From VXYL01 sp963422285 (lineage in GTDB: Bacteria; Pseudomonadota; Gammaproteobacteria; Pseudomonadales; Azotimanducaceae), in assembly GCA_963422285.2 (NCBI GenBank), contig CAXXJO010000002.1:124001-188000 (forward strand): DNA of 64,000 bases. Direction: 5' to 3'. The translations under genes and the position numbers were made by a program. Shown piece after piece: positions 1-7,994 of the stretch (position 1 is its first letter; each line of letters begins with the position of its first letter). The notes under the pieces are model-generated. The model searched no databases. It had not been told where the DNA came from and saw only the letters and a list, made by a program, of their open reading frames with translations.

Positions 1-1
1 G

Positions 2-424
2 CCGTCCGGCAACTATCGACGCGTCGCTGGACTTGGCATGAACGAAGAGGAACTTGCCGCCAACCATCGTCTCACCGACCATATTGTCCACGATTTGAAC
101 GCGGATCCGCGACTGCCGTACGAAGATGCCGCCTTCGACCGTGCCGTGATCGCAGTATCCGTGCAGTACCTGGTGCAGCCCATCAAGGTGTTCCGCGACC
201 TGCGCCGCGTGCTGGCGCCGGGCGGAGGCGTCGCTGTCGCGCTATCCCACCGCTGCTTCCCCACCAAGGCCGTCCTGGCGTTCCGAGCGCTGTCGCCGAA
301 CGATCGGGTGCGCTTGGCAGCGGCCTATCTGCACCGTGCAGGCTTCGTCGACATCGTCTTTGCCGATCGTTCGCCGCCCCGGGACGACCCGCTGTGGATC
401 GTCAGCGGCATGCGAGAGGAGTAG
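2..424 (+). CDS. SAM-dependent methyltransferase, C-terminal part (cut by window edge)
   Basis: The reading frame is open from the first bases of the window, so this is the C-terminal ~140 residues of a longer protein. The segment has the order expected of class I methyltransferases. A GLGMNEEELAAN stretch follows the cut edge. Then comes LPYEDAAFDRAVIAVSVQYL, typical of the acidic motif/beta-4 region. RDLRRVLAPGGGVAVALSHR is the post-motif III 'L-x-P-G-G' strand. The SAM-binding glycine loop is not expected in what is visible. The substrate cannot be told. An internal ATG at 38 exists, but homology-like sequence extends upstream of it, so it is probably not the start. The family call is by recognition; the function is inferred. 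Confidence 0.75.
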   Translation, partial: PSGNYRRVAGLGMNEEELAANHRLTDHIVHDLNADPRLPYEDAAFDRAVIAVSVQYLVQPIKVFRDLRRVLAPGGGVAVALSHRCFPTKAVLAFRALSPNDRVRLAAAYLHRAGFVDIVFADRSPPRDDPLWIVSGMREE

Positions 425-647
425 CATGGCGGATCGGCCTGTCGAGCACCCGATGTGTTGATGTGCTCCGCCTGCGGGTTTGCGGGTCGCGGCATGCTGC
501 CGTCTCGCACACAGCGCCCGGTCGCTTTTCGCGCCACCGCACGGCGATTGCAGTGGCGACAAGAGCGACGGGCACGATGAAGGGGCTGGCGACAGCTAAC
601 AGATCGCCGGCGCAGAGGTTGATGTCCGCCACTCCCGAAGCCGTCAT
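402..647 (-). CDS. possible small membrane protein
   Basis: An 81-codon frame on the minus strand whose first half reads like a short membrane protein: a polar N-terminus, then a hydrophobic stretch LLAVASPFIVPVALVATAIA followed by positive residues (VRWREK). The second half is Arg/Thr-rich low-quality sequence that overlaps the 3' end of the methyltransferase gene. No family was recognised and no clear ribosome binding site was seen. It may be spurious. Confidence 0.18.
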   Translation of the reverse strand: MTASGVADINLCAGDLLAVASPFIVPVALVATAIAVRWREKRPGAVCETAACRDPQTRRRSTSTHRVLDRPIRHATPLACR

Positions 648-1010
648 CGATGCACAGTCCTGGCCGCCTGGATCATTCAGACGATCGGGCCGGTCTCGTG
701 GATGCTCATCGAGTTGTCTCCTTGGCGAACAAGCTCAAGGACGATCATAGCCCGCACGTCGGCGAATGGAGGCGAGGAAAGTGCGTGTGCGCCTGGGTAC
801 GGAGCGGCAATTGCCAGCGGACCTTGCAGCTGTCCGGGCTGACGCCCAGAAAGAAGGTCGTGTCGCGCCGGATCTCGAGGTTGGACCATGATCCAAGGAC
901 AGCCTGCTGAGGCTGCGGCCGTTCTTCGCAAGGCGAAAGAGCTTTTCCGGGGGCTTCGGTGAATGGCGTTCGTCTTGCCATGCTGTCTGAACATCCAGTA
1001 TGCTCCGGCC
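425..1010. other. intergenic stretch without a convincing gene
   Basis: About 590 bases between the methyltransferase and dinB. Several overlapping frames exist on both strands, but their translations are Arg/Ser/Pro-rich and look like high-GC shadows. The only frame with protein-like character is the minus-strand membrane segment listed at 402-647. No RNA gene or obvious terminator was found. Confidence 0.5.
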
Positions 1011-2279
1011 ATGAGCGCTTGGCCACGAATCGTCGTCCATGCCGACATGGATGCCTTCTACGCCTCCATCGAGCAGCTGGACGATCCGTGTCTGCGCGGG
1101 CGGCCGGTGCTGGTAGGCACGAACAGCCATCGCGGCGTGGTGCTCGCCGCCAGCTACGAGGCGCGGCTCTATGGCGTCGGCAGCGCCATGCCGGTAGCCG
1201 AGGCGCGTCGTCGCTGTCCAGATGCAGTGCTGGCGAAGCCGCGTTTCGAGCGCTACCAGGAAGTATCGGCGCAGATCATGGCCGTGCTCGGGAACTTCTC
1301 GCCCCGAGTGGAAGCGCTGTCCCTCGACGAGGCCTTCCTCGACATGTCCGGTGCCGAGCATCTGTTCGGGCCGCCGGCCGAGATGGGCCGGCGAATCAAG
1401 GACGCCGTGTACGAAGCCACGGATCTCATCGTCTCCGTGGGCATATCGGCTACCAAGTATGTCGCCAAGGCCGCCAGCGCCCACGACAAGCCGGACGGGC
1501 TCGTCGTGGTGCCGCCGGACCACGCTCGGGCCTGGCTGGCGCCGCTGCCGGTAGCGAAACTGTGGGGTGCCGGCAGGAAGACCGTGCCGCGGCTGACAGC
1601 TCTCGGCCTCGCCACCATCGGCGACGTGGCCGGTGCCGACACGAGCTTGCTTTGCCGCCATTTCGGCAGCGCGGGCCGCCACTTCCACGATTTCGCCAAC
1701 GCCCGCGACCCGCGTCCGGCAAACTGCGCCCGAACGGTCAAGAGCATCGGTTCGGACCGCACCCTGACCGCGGACGTGTGGCGGCGCGCGGATATCGAAC
1801 CGCACCTGCGCCGTGCCGCCGAGCGCATCGCCCGTCGCATCCGCGCCAAAGGCTGCGTCGCCCGCGGGGTTCGGGTGCGTCTGAAGACCAGCCGTTTCGA
1901 GATGCTGACCCGCCAGTGCTTGTTGAAGAAGCCGGTGGACTTGGGTGCGGACTTCTGGGCGGTCGGCAAGCGCCTGCTCCGGACGTTCGATCATCCAGGG
2001 CCGTTCCGCCTTGTGGGCATGGCGGCATTCGGTCTCGCCTGGCGCGACGAGCCATTGCAGCTCGACCTCTTCAAGGACGGTACGCGACGAGCCATGGAGA
2101 CCGCCATCGACCACCTCATCGATCGCTTCGGCCGCGGCATCGTGATGCGAGCGCGGGATCTCCGCCAGCGCGACACCGTGGCCGCCGATGGTGTCGATCT
2201 GGACTTCTTCGATCATCGCCACGGCGAGGCCTCGCGGTATCGGCACGGTAGGGCAGAGACATCCGCTCCGAGCTCCTGA
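1011..2279 (+). CDS. dinB: DNA polymerase IV (Y-family translesion polymerase)
   Basis: A 422-residue Y-family polymerase that copies past damaged bases. The N-terminal IVVHADMDAFYAS motif carries the first metal-binding Asp, and SLDEAFLD near residue 105 supplies the catalytic Asp/Glu pair. TKYVAKAAS and the helix-hairpin region (VAKLWGAGRKTVPRL) follow, then the little-finger domain with SIGSDRTL. Near residue 350 there is QLDLF, a textbook beta-clamp binding pentapeptide, so clamp loading is expected. I chose the ATG at 1011 because the family begins directly before IVVHADMD; an in-frame ATG at 963 would add 16 unusual residues. The coding end abuts or overlaps the MFS gene. No SOS box was identified by eye. 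Confidence 0.95.
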   Translation: MSAWPRIVVHADMDAFYASIEQLDDPCLRGRPVLVGTNSHRGVVLAASYEARLYGVGSAMPVAEARRRCPDAVLAKPRFERYQEVSAQIMAVLGNFSPRVEALSLDEAFLDMSGAEHLFGPPAEMGRRIKDAVYEATDLIVSVGISATKYVAKAASAHDKPDGLVVVPPDHARAWLAPLPVAKLWGAGRKTVPRLTALGLATIGDVAGADTSLLCRHFGSAGRHFHDFANARDPRPANCARTVKSIGSDRTLTADVWRRADIEPHLRRAAERIARRIRAKGCVARGVRVRLKTSRFEMLTRQCLLKKPVDLGADFWAVGKRLLRTFDHPGPFRLVGMAAFGLAWRDEPLQLDLFKDGTRRAMETAIDHLIDRFGRGIVMRARDLRQRDTVAADGVDLDFFDHRHGEASRYRHGRAETSAPSS

Positions 2280-2287
2280 ATCGAAAC

Positions 2288-3457
2288 TTGGCCGTGCTGC
2301 TCGCCGCGCAGATCGCCGCGGTGACGGGCACCATCGCCGTGGTCACCTTGGGCGGCATCGTCGGCCGCGATCTGGCGCCGACTCCCGCGCTGGCCACGCT
2401 GCCCATGTCGGTGCTGGTGGTGGGTACCGCGGTGGCCACCGTGCCGGCGGCTTGGTTGATGTCGCGCATTGGTCGCGCCCGCGGCTTCGCTTGCGGGGCG
2501 GTGGTCGGCTGTGCCGGGGCTGGCTGTGCAGTGTTGGCGGTGGCGAATGCGAGCTTCGTGCAGTTCTGTGCCGGCACCGGACTGTTGGGGTTCGCCAATG
2601 CTTTCGCGCAGCAGTACCGCTTCGCCGCTGCTGAAAGCGTCAGCGCTGCTAGCGCCGGGAAAGCCGTCTCGACGGTGCTCGCCGGCGCCATGGTCGGAGC
2701 GATCCTGGGGCCGGAACTCGCCGCACGGGGCGAAGCCTGGATCGACGAAGCGCCTTTCGCCGGCACGTTCGTGGTCATCGCCGGGTGCCACTTCGTCGCT
2801 GGCGCATTGCTGCTGTGGTTGCGTAATCCCACACCCTCGGACTCGGCGCTCATTACGGACGACACGCGCCCGCTGCTCGTCATGGCGCGTAGCCGGATGT
2901 TCCTCGTCGCCGTGCTCGGCGCCGCGACGGGTCACGGCGTCATGGCCTTCCAGATGACCGCGACCCCCTTGGCCATGCACGTCGTCGACGAGCACTCGCT
3001 AGCCTCCACGGCGACGGTCGTTCAGGCCCATGTGCTGGCCATGTACGCGCCGGCGCTGGTGACAGGCATGCTCATCAGCCGGTTCGATGCCGTCCGGGTG
3101 ATGCAGGCCGGTGCCGTAGTGCTCGCGCTCGGCGTCGCGGTCGGCCTCGCCGGCCGCGAGGTGCCGCACTACGGCGTGGCGATGGTAGCGCTCGGAGTGG
3201 GCTGGAACTTCCTCTACATTGGCGGCACGACGCTGCTGGTGAGCGCCCATCGGCCGGCGGAACGGTTCCGCGCTCAGGCCTTCAACGAATTCGCCGTGTT
3301 CGGCATCTCGGCGATCGGCTCCGTGAGTGCCGGCGTGGTGATGCAGATCTACGGTTGGAACGCCGTGCTTGCGGCATCGATGCCCGCTGTCGTGCTGGTG
3401 CTCGCGATGCTGATCTGGACCCCGACGGAAGCGAATCGGCGTCGCGGCGATGGTTGA
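2288..3457 (+). CDS. MFS transporter
   Basis: A ~390-residue, very hydrophobic protein of the major facilitator superfamily with about twelve predicted membrane spans. The inter-helix 2/3 region reads LMSRIGRARGFACGAVVG, a recognisable version of the family's G-x-x-x-D-R-x-G-R loop. The substrate cannot be assigned. The frame is open upstream of the first TTG (2288) as far as a stop near 2249. The likely N-terminus SELLNRNLAVLLAAQ could therefore begin at an unusual codon inside the end of dinB, and translational coupling to dinB is plausible. An extended -10 promoter element for the next operon lies in its last codons. Confidence 0.85.
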   Translation: MAVLLAAQIAAVTGTIAVVTLGGIVGRDLAPTPALATLPMSVLVVGTAVATVPAAWLMSRIGRARGFACGAVVGCAGAGCAVLAVANASFVQFCAGTGLLGFANAFAQQYRFAAAESVSAASAGKAVSTVLAGAMVGAILGPELAARGEAWIDEAPFAGTFVVIAGCHFVAGALLLWLRNPTPSDSALITDDTRPLLVMARSRMFLVAVLGAATGHGVMAFQMTATPLAMHVVDEHSLASTATVVQAHVLAMYAPALVTGMLISRFDAVRVMQAGAVVLALGVAVGLAGREVPHYGVAMVALGVGWNFLYIGGTTLLVSAHRPAERFRAQAFNEFAVFGISAIGSVSAGVVMQIYGWNAVLAASMPAVVLVLAMLIWTPTEANRRRGDG

Positions 3458-3463
3458 TATAAT
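3454..3463 (+). promoter_or_regulatory. extended -10 promoter element for redoxin-selD
   Basis: TTGATATAAT ends the MFS gene. It contains TATAAT preceded by TGA, i.e. a full TGN-TATAAT extended -10 match. No good -35 is needed for such promoters and none stands out. It sits 32 bases before the chosen GTG start of the redoxin. Seen directly in the sequence; promoter activity is inferred. Confidence 0.5.
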
Positions 3464-3494
3464 CGCTGTCGTTCGATGGCCAGGAGCTTCTTCG

Positions 3495-4100
3495 GTGTGC
3501 TGCCGGATCTCGTTCGTGGTACTGCTCGCGACAGGCATTGGGGCCTCTGCTTTCGCGGCCCCGGTGCAGAACTTCGCCCTGCGCGATCATCGCGGCAAGA
3601 GCCACGAACTCCAGGACTACGCGGGTACCGGTGCCGTGGTGCTGATGGTGCAAGGCAATGGCTGCCCGGTGGTACGCAACGCGCTGACAGACTTGCGCAC
3701 CGTGCGCGAGCGGTACCGGGACCAGGATATCGCGTTCCTCATGCTCAACGCCAACCTGCAGGACGATGCCGAGTCCATCCGTGCCGAGGCCGTGGAATGG
3801 GGCATCGACCTGCCGATCCTGGTGGATGAAACCCAGCAGGTGGGCGAAAGCCTGGCGCTCACTCGCACTGCCGAGGTGCTGGTGATCGATCCTGCCAGCT
3901 GGGAGATCGCCTACCGCGGCCCCATCAACGACCGGCTGAGCTACGAGCGGCAGCGGCGAGCCGCGCGCAACCACTACTTGGCCGACGCGCTCGATGCCGT
4001 GCTGGCGGGAGCACGGCCCGGCATCGAAGCCAAGGGCGCCATCGGCTGCCTCATCAACTTCCCCGCCCGCCGCGACAGGGAACGCCGCTCGGCGCAATAG
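3495..4100 (+). CDS. secreted redoxin (thioredoxin-fold, AhpC/TSA-like)
   Basis: A 201-residue thioredoxin-fold protein with an N-terminal signal sequence (CCRISFVVLLATGIGASAFA, cleavage likely after AFA). It is therefore probably periplasmic or membrane-anchored. The core begins PVQNFALRDHRGK, the usual redoxin entry. The active-site loop is QGNGCPVVRNAL, with a single Cys rather than CxxC. Later strands include LPILVDET and TAEVLVIDP, matching the peroxiredoxin/redoxin pattern. An upstream ATG at 3450 overlaps the MFS stop. The GTG at 3495 has AGGAG eight bases before it and lies downstream of an extended -10, so I prefer it. selD starts four bases after the stop, so the two are probably co-transcribed. 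This hints at a selenium- or thiol-redox role, which is inference. Confidence 0.8.
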   Translation: MCCRISFVVLLATGIGASAFAAPVQNFALRDHRGKSHELQDYAGTGAVVLMVQGNGCPVVRNALTDLRTVRERYRDQDIAFLMLNANLQDDAESIRAEAVEWGIDLPILVDETQQVGESLALTRTAEVLVIDPASWEIAYRGPINDRLSYERQRRAARNHYLADALDAVLAGARPGIEAKGAIGCLINFPARRDRERRSAQ

Positions 4101-4104
4101 CCCT

Positions 4105-6273
4105 ATGCAATCGGTGCCGGCGCCGCCGCTTCGCGACATCGTGCTGCTGGGCGGCGGCCATGCCCATGTGCAGGTGCTCAAGCGCTTCGGCATGCGCCCG
4201 GAACCCGGCCTGCGTCTTACCATCGTCGCCCGGGAGCCCCATTCGCCCTACAGCGGCATGCTGCCCGGCCTCGTCGGCGGCACCTACGCCTGGGACGACA
4301 TCCACATCGATCTGGCGCGTCTGGCCGCCTTCGCCGGTGCCCGTCTGATCGTCGCCGAAGCCACCGGCCTGGACTTGCCAGCGCAGCAAGTGAACTTCGA
4401 GCACCGCCCGCCGATGCGCTACGATGTGCTTTCCGTCAACACTGGCGGCGTCCCCGGCGAACGGTTCGCTTCGGCATTCGTCACCCCGGTAAAGCCTATC
4501 GGCCGCTTCCTGCCAGTCTGGAAGAAGCTCTTGGAGCAAAGCCCGCCGCCTCGCCATCTCGCTGTCGTCGGCGCCGGCGCGGGCGGCGTGGAACTGGCGC
4601 TTGCCATCGCGCAACGCTACCCCGACATCGACTGTACGCTGATCGATGCCGCGCCTTCGATCCTGGCTGAATTCGCGCCTGTCGCCCGGCGGCGACTGCT
4701 CGATGCGCTGGGGGAACGCGGCATCGAGCTGCTGACGGGGTTCCGGGCGGCGAATGTCGCCGATGGGCACGTGACCGCCGTCGATGGTCACGCCGTGGCG
4801 GCGGACCATGTGTTGTGGGTCACCGGCGTCGAAGCGCCTGCTTGGCCGGGCAGGGCGGGGCTAGCCACCGATGCGGCCGGCTTCATCGCTGTCAACCGAT
4901 TCCTGCAATCGACTTCCCATCCGAAGATCTTCGCTGCCGGCGACGTGGCCGCGATGGTGGGCCAGCCGCGGCCGAAATCCGGCGTCTACGCCGTTCGCCA
5001 AGGCCCCGTGCTCGCTGCCAACCTGCGCCGATTCGCCACCGGCCGCGGCTTGCGGCTCTTCCGGGCCCAGCAAAAAGCCTTGGCCATCGTCGGCTTGGGC
5101 ACCGCGGAAGCGGTTGCCAGCCGCGGCAAGCGTTCTGCCATGGGCCGCTGGGTGTGGTACGGCAAGCAGTGGATCGATCGACGATTCATTGAAAAATTCA
5201 ATCAATTGCCACAGATGTCTAGTACTGTTCCTAAGCTGGCGAAGAGGCTGCGCGAAGATCTGCCGGAACCCATGCGCTGTGGCGGCTGCGGGGCCAAGCT
5301 GGGGGCGGACATCCTCCACCGCGTACTCGACCGCCTCGCGGTGCGGACTTCCGCGGCCACGGTGCGCGGCATTGGCGACGACGCCGCGGTAGTGCAGGTC
5401 GCCGCTGGCGAGATCGCCGTCACCTGCGATGGGTTTCGAGCCATGATCGACGACGGCTACCGCTTCGGCCGCATCGCTGCCCACCACGCCCTGAACGATC
5501 TCTTCGCCATGGGGGCTGCCCCCTCCTTCGCCCTGGCTTTGGCCACGGTGCCAGCGATGGCGGACGCCATGATGGAGGAAGACCTGTTTCAGATGATGTC
5601 TGGAGCGCTGGCGGTGTTCCGCGTCCACGGCGTCGATCTGGTGGGCGGCCACTCCGCGGAGGGTGCGGAACTGGGCATCGCGTTCAGCGTTACCGGCACC
5701 CTGCGCGGCGCCGCGCTTGCCAAGGGCGGTCTGGTGCCGGGGCAGCAGCTGGTTCTCACCAAGCCCGTCGGCACCGGCGCCCTGCTGGCCGGGGCCATGC
5801 AGGGCCGAACGCGCGCCGCCGACCTGCTGGCCGCCATCGACGGCATGGACGCCTCCAACGCCGCCGCCGCCGACATCCTCCGCGCCCACGGCGCCTCGGG
5901 CTGCACCGACGTCACCGGCTTCGGCCTCGCCGGCCACCTATCTGAGATGGCCCGCGCTTCCGCGGTCGGCGTCCGGCTGCATGCCGCAAAGGTTCCGCAT
6001 CTGTCTGGAGCGCTAGCCGCCGTTGAGGCGGGAGTCGTCAGTTCGCTGCAAAGCAACAACGAGCAGGCGTTGACGGACTTCGCCATCCAAGGCGCAGCGC
6101 CCAATGCGCCCGAGGTGCGCATCCTCGCCGATCCCCAGACCTCCGGGGGGTTGCTGGCTGGCATCCCGGAGGATGGGGCGGAGGACTGCGTGTATGAATT
6201 GCGCTGCCGGGGATACGTCGGCACCACAGTCATCGGCGACGTCACGGCGAACGACTTGACGATCGTGGCTTGA
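4105..6273 (+). CDS. selD: selenide, water dikinase fused to an N-terminal FAD/NAD oxidoreductase
   Basis: A 722-residue two-part enzyme. Residues ~1-370 form an NDH-2-like pyridine nucleotide-disulfide oxidoreductase domain: IVLLGGGHAHVQVL for FAD, LAVVGAGAGGVELAL for NAD(P)H, and IFAAGDVAAMV near its end. The C-terminal half is SelD: MRCGGCGAKLGADIL, GIGDDAAVV, NDLFAMGA, GGHSAEGAELG and DPQTSGGLLAGIPE. SelD makes selenophosphate from selenide and ATP for selenocysteine and selenouridine synthesis. The active-site position is Cys, not Sec. This fusion is a known architecture in which the oxidoreductase is thought to handle selenium redox. An upstream in-frame start at 3994 would lie inside the redoxin gene, so ATG 4105 is chosen. 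Confidence 0.95.
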   Translation: MQSVPAPPLRDIVLLGGGHAHVQVLKRFGMRPEPGLRLTIVAREPHSPYSGMLPGLVGGTYAWDDIHIDLARLAAFAGARLIVAEATGLDLPAQQVNFEHRPPMRYDVLSVNTGGVPGERFASAFVTPVKPIGRFLPVWKKLLEQSPPPRHLAVVGAGAGGVELALAIAQRYPDIDCTLIDAAPSILAEFAPVARRRLLDALGERGIELLTGFRAANVADGHVTAVDGHAVAADHVLWVTGVEAPAWPGRAGLATDAAGFIAVNRFLQSTSHPKIFAAGDVAAMVGQPRPKSGVYAVRQGPVLAANLRRFATGRGLRLFRAQQKALAIVGLGTAEAVASRGKRSAMGRWVWYGKQWIDRRFIEKFNQLPQMSSTVPKLAKRLREDLPEPMRCGGCGAKLGADILHRVLDRLAVRTSAATVRGIGDDAAVVQVAAGEIAVTCDGFRAMIDDGYRFGRIAAHHALNDLFAMGAAPSFALALATVPAMADAMMEEDLFQMMSGALAVFRVHGVDLVGGHSAEGAELGIAFSVTGTLRGAALAKGGLVPGQQLVLTKPVGTGALLAGAMQGRTRAADLLAAIDGMDASNAAAADILRAHGASGCTDVTGFGLAGHLSEMARASAVGVRLHAAKVPHLSGALAAVEAGVVSSLQSNNEQALTDFAIQGAAPNAPEVRILADPQTSGGLLAGIPEDGAEDCVYELRCRGYVGTTVIGDVTANDLTIVA

Positions 6274-6447
6274 ATACTTGACCACAGTTCCGTAGCCATT
6301 AAGGTCTCTGGTGGTGTCGCAGCCCTCGAACTCCGACCTGCCGCGTAGCAGCGCCATGGGATATGGCGGCACGCCCATGCCCATGAACCTGCTTGCCCGC
6401 ACCCGCAACGCCTTGCAGTCTTCAGCGCTCATGTGCGGCAGGGCGCC

Positions 6448-7409
6448 ATGATCCGGACATTCGACCTATTCTGCGGCCTTGGCGGTAGCAGCAGAGGTGC
6501 TGCCAATGCCGGCGTATCTATCGCCGGCGGCATTGACGCTTGGTCGCTGGCCATCGAAGCCTTCCAGGACAACTTTCCCGAAGCGATTTCTTCCCTTCGC
6601 GCATTGAGGAAACGTCGCCTCGCGACGTTCTCGAGGAAGTGGGCAGGATCGACTTGCTCTTGGCCTCCCCGGAATGCACCCACCACAGTTGCGCCCGCGG
6701 GGGCCGTCCGCGCTCCGACACAAGCCGCGACATGGCCTTCGATGTGCTCCGCTACGCCCGCGCGATGCGGCCGCGGCATGTCGCAATGGAGAACGTGATC
6801 CACATGCGACCCTGGTCCCGATACCGGGAATGCCTGCAGGCTCTCCGCGACGAGGGATACCAAGTCGTGGAGCACGTCCTGGATGCTGCCGACTTCGGCG
6901 TGCCGCAACGACGCAAGCGGCTATTCCTGCTCTGCGACCGCGAAACGAAGCCGCCGTGCCACATTCCCAGGCGCCCAGGGCGCAAGCCGTCCGCGGCCAT
7001 GATCCTGGATGCTCCGGGCAGGTGGCGACGATCGCCGCTCGACAACGGACGACACGCCAGGGCGACACTGGAACGAAGATCGGCAAGGAGACGCCGTTCC
7101 TGATCGTCTACTAGGGCAACGACGGTGCCGGGGGATTGGCAGCCGCTCACCGCCCCACTGCGCACCATCACCACTCTGGACCGGTTCGGACTGCGCGAAC
7201 CTTCCGGTCGCGGCCCGACACTACGCATGCTGCAGCCTCCCGAACTTGCTCGCGCCATGGGCTTTGACGAAGGGCTGATGCTCAAGCGGGGTTGGCGACG
7301 GGACCGGGTCAAACTGCTTGGCAATGGCGTCTGCCCGCCGGTGATGAAAGCGGTCGTTCAGACGCTGATCGGCAACGCGCTGGCGGGAGATGGTTGTTCG
7401 CTACAGTGA
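6448..7409 (+). pseudogene. C5-cytosine DNA methyltransferase, frameshifted
   Basis: All landmark motifs of a cytosine-C5 methylase are present but in three frames. The start has FDLFCGLGGSSRGAANAG (SAM binding). After a shift near 6590 come RIEETSPRDVLEEVGRIDLL, LASPECTHHSCARGGRPR (motif IV region), AMENV (motif VI) and VPQRRKRLFLL (motif VIII). A second shift near 7040-7080 leads to GKETPFLIVY, an in-frame TAG at 7112, then GNDGAG. A third shift near 7135 gives DWQPLTAPLRTITTLDRFG and LLGNGVCPPVM (motif X). With several frameshifts and one amber codon it cannot make a full enzyme. It abuts a truncated GHKL ATPase on the other strand. Confidence 0.85.
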
Positions 7410-7623
7410 TAACGGGGTCGGAGCCGTTGATCTTCGTCACCGTGACCTTTGTGGCATCTGCGTCGTAGGCGTTCTTGATGAGCTCGAAGACGGCGAGCCT
7501 AGGCGACCCGATGAGTTCGCCACCGAGAAGCTGAACAAGGCGTCCCGTGGCCTGAATTGGAGATTCAGGGAGGCTTTTCGCTTGATGGTACTGTCGCGGG
7601 CAGGTGGCATAATGGGGGATCAA
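7402..7623 (-). pseudogene. truncated GHKL (MORC/MutL-like) ATPase fragment
   Basis: On the minus strand the residues ESPIQATGRLVQLLGGELIG followed by SPRLAVFELIKNAYDADATK are the start and N-box (E-x-x-x-N-A-x-D-A) of a GHKL ATPase of the type found next to C5 methylases in restriction-like loci. The similarity ends at PVITV, before the G1 box that completes the ATP site. At that point the sequence runs into the tail of the methylase pseudogene (stop at 7409). The frame continues to 7309 as non-homologous sequence. This is a 5' fragment created by deletion; no function is expected. Confidence 0.65.
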
Positions 7624-7844
7624 CGAGCCTTGGCGGGAATGGTCTGTACGCCTTTCAAGACCTAGGTCGCGGTGTCGCCCCTAGATGCAGCAGCCCAGCA
7701 TGACATGGTTTTCGGCCAAGTACATGTACTCCACATGCTAGGAGTGTTCGCTTAGGAGGAACATCATTCGACAGTGTTTCATGGTGGACTTCCCTACGAT
7801 GCTACCCGATGCAGGCTTCTATCGCCCTTCCGCCCCTCGCCCAG

Positions 7845-7898
7845 GTCGCGATTCGTGGTTCGTTCGCGGCCAAATCGAACGGCTCACTCTGCTGCCGA
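7845..7898 (-). repeat. diverged copy of an internal metX segment
   Basis: These 54 bases match 9317-9370 inside metX with six differences, all but one of them transitions. On the minus strand the copy reads SAAE-stop-AVRFGRERTTNRD against metX SAAEWAVRFGRERTTERD, so a TGG has become TGA. It therefore looks like a relic of a second metX gene or of a local duplication. It lies in the leader region of the Uma2-family gene. Confidence 0.7.
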
Positions 7899-7930
7899 CA
7901 ACCGGGAATGGCAAACCGAACCACCACAGC

Positions 7931-7958
7931 TTGCCGCCGACTCGTTGCGCGCTACAAT
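7931..7958 (+). promoter_or_regulatory. sigma70-like promoter for the Uma2-family gene
   Basis: TTGCCG at 7931-7936 and TACAAT at 7953-7958 are separated by 16 bases. The downstream ATG at 7995 is 37 bases from the -10 box and is preceded by a GGAGA ribosome binding site. Seen by eye; start site not known. Confidence 0.45.
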
Positions 7959-7994
7959 CGCTTTCGCCGTCGCGCTTGTGCGGAGAATACCGAC

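Noticed and set aside
735..2246. 503-codon frame on the minus strand over dinB
   Set aside because: It is antisense to a gene with every polymerase IV motif; its composition (His/Arg/Gly-rich) is that of a high-GC shadow.
3645..3690. possible selenocysteine in the redoxin active site
   Set aside because: The codon in GNGCP is TGC, not TGA, so this copy uses cysteine.
6281..6432. start of a minus-strand frame (MSAEDCKALRVRASRFMGMG) between selD and the methylase relic
   Set aside because: It runs antisense into selD without a domain and has no evidence beyond being open.
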